A program made the translations under genes and the position numbers. Positions 40,763 through 42,928 of a stretch of 42,928 nt of DNA are shown in pieces (the first letter of the stretch is position 1; each line of letters starts with the position of its first letter). This stretch comes from Basidiobolus meristosporus CBS 931.73 (Eukaryota; Basidiobolomycota; Basidiobolomycetes; Basidiobolales; Basidiobolaceae). Under the pieces are notes generated by a model that was not told the DNA's origin, ran no database searches, and saw nothing but the letters and a program-made list of their open reading frames with translations. The stretch is taken from NCBI GenBank assembly GCA_002104905.1, contig MCFE01000710.1, positions 1-42,928 on the forward strand. The letters are read 5' to 3'.

Positions 40763-41320
40763 TTCGATTTCGTTCAGAGTTTTGGCCATTCTCTTTTTGA
40801 TCCCTCTCCTGCATTATCCTAATCTTGTTCAATGAGGCAGCCATTTTCTAAATTAAACTATGTAATGCTGTTGCGTACAATTCCTTCAACTGGACTCAAA
40901 TAACGTATGCATATTTCTTGTGGAATTTCGCAAAATTATGATGAACGATATAAGAAAATAGCACAGCAATATAAGGGCTAAATCATAACTAATAAGCAGC
41001 TCAGGGACTAAACTCAATCATTGGTATGTAGAGAATATAGAGAAGTGATGGCTATGTAGTATTCAGGACACTGTGCATTCTGAAGGGAGAAGGTAATGCT
41101 TGAAGGAGCGATTTGTTTATAGCGGTAACAAGTGGAATACGATGCTCTGACGTTTCCGACTTGAGTTTTTGTGAGCTGAAGACATTACAATGACAATGTG
41201 ATAAAGTAGATGAAGGAAAGTGAGCAAAGATAGATTAGTTTTAGGAACAACTTTGACCAAGCACCTATTCTCAAGATATGTAGCAGTATCCACTTTCCTA
41301 CTGACTTCCCAGGTCTTAGT
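40763..41320. other. Convergent intergenic region
   Basis: 558 bp of AT-rich 3' flank between the J-domain gene and the pseudogene. No ORF, RNA or repeat is supported. Confidence 0.55.
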
Positions 41321-42478
41321 TCACTTGACCAGCGTCCATAAATATATGAATATTCGAAGTTTCGGATTCATGTAATATTTGATATACACAAACGCCAGTT
41401 TATATATTGAGAATAGAAACACTACTAGCAAGGCATTTAGTTGTACTCCCAGAACTGATACAATATACTTCATGAATTCCATATCTTTCTCTACCTGAGC
41501 TCGGTCTAGCATATATTCGCGGAAACCAAGGGGGTCGGTATTCTTAATCTTCCAGATAGGCTTCCGTTCTGCTGTTCCTGGAGACCGAGTATCAGACATG
41601 AGATTCTTTCGCACATCATAAGAGGTCAACCAGCTGACGTAGAGCTTTGCTCCTGCTGGATCCATCGCCTTTTTGAAGATGGCTCCTGTTTGCGCCTAGG
41701 ATTGGAATAGTGCTTTGAATGGTGTCAAAGAGCCACTGTTTGTAAAACTGGCCAAGGATATCCCGTTTTTAATGTAGAATCCTGAATTTACTATTCCACG
41801 AACAGCCAGCGGTTTTTGGGTAAGGAAGGCCTTGAACCATTTAAGGCCATTCTGCTTGATAAGTCGCTTGAATTGATAGTGAACCGCATCATCATTGTGA
41901 GGATAAGTATAGATGATTTTCCCTCCTTTGAGGTTTGGGCTCAAGCCATCTTTGGCTGTTCCCTATAAGATTGGGGAAGTAAAGGGTTTGGTCGCCCAGT
42001 GGCACTCTTCCTTTTTTTTTCACGGTGCGTAGGTGTGTTTAAAACCGGCAGGTTTGTACCTATTAGAGTTTGAGCATTCATTCTATCATCGAGAGGGTTT
42101 AGAAGTTTCCTTTAATAAGGCTCCTTGTTCCTTCCGGCGAGAGAAATCATGCAAGGTTTGTAAGTGGGGGACATCAGGCTCCAAAGCGTCCCCGCCCTAA
42201 GCAAGCTGGGAGTCAATCAATACATTATGATGCTTGCTAGGATCAGTAGTAATATTGAGGGTTGTCCCAGGAAACTTGCTTTCAAATGCTTTGACCACAT
42301 CAGCACCTGCATTCTGTAGATCCCCTCTAGTAAAGACAGTTATCATGCCACCCTCGGCAAAGTAAAGTCGTTGAAGCTCGGCCTCCTCCCTCTTTAAATG
42401 CTATGGCTTAGCATCCGACTCGGAAGGAAGAAGTAATGCAACGGCAACAAATAAATAAAATGGGAGAGGAAACTTCAT
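41321..42478 (-). pseudogene. Secreted solute-binding-like (bacterial periplasmic-binding fold, Fe3+/ABC type) protein, decayed
   Basis: One continuous frame from ATG 42478 keeps family-like sequence for about 1.1 kb but holds seven stop codons: 42403-42401, 42199-42197, tandem 42088-42083, 42022-42020, 41965-41963 and 41698-41696. The frame begins with a signal peptide (MKFPLPFYLFVAVALLL). Recognisable segments are GGMITVFTRGDLQNAGADVV and NITTDPSKHHNVLIDSQLA, then GGDALEPDVPHLQTLHDF, YKPAGF, the strong block KIIYTYPHNDDAVHYQFKRL, and YVSWLTSYDVRKN with FREYMLDRAQVE. These match my memory of fungal secreted proteins related to ABC Fe3+ substrate-binding proteins. No frameshift was found. Beyond about residue 340 the reading becomes hydrophobic and unlike the family, probably read-through of a lost stop. 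Function of intact relatives in fungi is uncertain; the family name is moderately sure, the inactivation very sure. Confidence 0.75.
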
Positions 42479-42928
42479 TGTTGAGTCGCAGTAAACCCAA
42501 GATTGCCTTACCGTTTTATAGAAGTCTGGTGCAACAAACTCTAAACCGTGTTGTCAGCTCAAGGTTAGCAAGAACCCAGATATTCGGTGCGTCAGCTTTC
42601 CTAGTATGGAATATGGGGTTAATAAAGCCTGAATATTCATGTTTTCGATGCTAAAGCCTAAATAGGCTAATTTATCCAACCTACCGTTCCATTAGTAATT
42701 CATACCAATTATATTATGGATCGCATTCAGATAATATATATAATGTATCGAGCCACAAGGGTACTCAACTTCAAGTAGGGATGCATATACTGCCATTCAG
42801 GCCAATCTACCAGATATTGTTCTTCGTTTTCAGACAACTTCCTGGCAATCCGTTTCCCCTTGATTGCCGCGGCTGGTTAGAGTTGGAAGGTAGACTTGTG
42901 ACGATGCGCGGGAGAGCAATCAGTTTTT
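42479..42928. other. Right-edge non-coding stretch
   Basis: 450 bp upstream of the pseudogene, running to the window end. The 72-codon plus-strand ORF at 42436-42654 overlaps the pseudogene signal peptide in antisense and has no domain features. No other gene is seen. Confidence 0.5.

Noticed and set aside
41321-42478. Stop-codon reassignment (TAG as Gln) rather than a pseudogene
   Set aside because: Other genes here end at TAG and TGA (cyclin, azgA, SMD3, SLX4, PAQR), and the pseudogene contains both TAG and TGA internally.

Overview
This window is nuclear DNA from a filamentous fungus. Genes are dense and on both strands. Multi-exon genes carry uniformly short introns (about 52-86 nt, mostly GTAAGT/GTATGT-type donors with some non-canonical ones, several CTAAC-like branch sites and TAG/CAG acceptors). 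The families present (uL3m, PAQR, AzgA, PDR-type ABC pump, Pho80-like cyclin, Slx4, Sec24, SmD3, citrate synthase, ornithine decarboxylase antizyme) are all at home in fungi. The intron-rich housekeeping genes, a TMEM185-type membrane domain and an antizyme with a UUU-UGA shift site would fit an early-diverging (zygomycete-grade) lineage. That placement is inference; nothing in the window fixes the species.

Layout. 1-4.5 kb: the 5' part of a mitochondrial ribosomal protein L3 gene (runs off the left edge) and a seven-exon PAQR receptor-like gene, both on the minus strand, then a divergent gene for a single-pass LEA_2-like membrane protein. 5.5-11.7 kb, plus strand: an intronless Pho80-like cyclin, a large DUF3712/LEA_2 single-pass protein resembling vacuolar Tag1, and an intronless AzgA purine permease. 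11.9-17.1 kb: seven-exon SLX4, then two minus-strand genes of unknown function. 18.9-23.3 kb: an intronless full-length PDR transporter. 23.7-24.3 kb, minus: ornithine decarboxylase antizyme, split over two frames by a programmed +1 shift. 25.9-27.5 kb, minus: mitochondrial citrate synthase. 29.4-34.1 kb: SmD3 and SEC24, divergent. 34.9-37.9 kb, minus: a 1017-residue secreted Gly/Asn repeat protein. 39.4-40.8 kb: a J-domain protein fused to a TMEM185-like multipass domain. 41.3-42.5 kb, minus: a secreted solute-binding-like gene inactivated by seven in-frame stops.

There is no operon-like logic; genes are individually promoted, with divergent pairs at 2.5-3.2, 30.0-30.4 and 37.9-39.4 kb. The best second-look items are the antizyme frameshift site with its long AUG-free leader, the Gly/Asn repeat protein with its distinct flanking motifs and cationic tail, the J-domain/TMEM185 fusion with a minimal overlapping upstream ORF, and the in-frame-only decay of the 42 kb pseudogene. 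Exon boundaries below were read by eye from splice signals, reading frame and family alignment from memory; no search was run.
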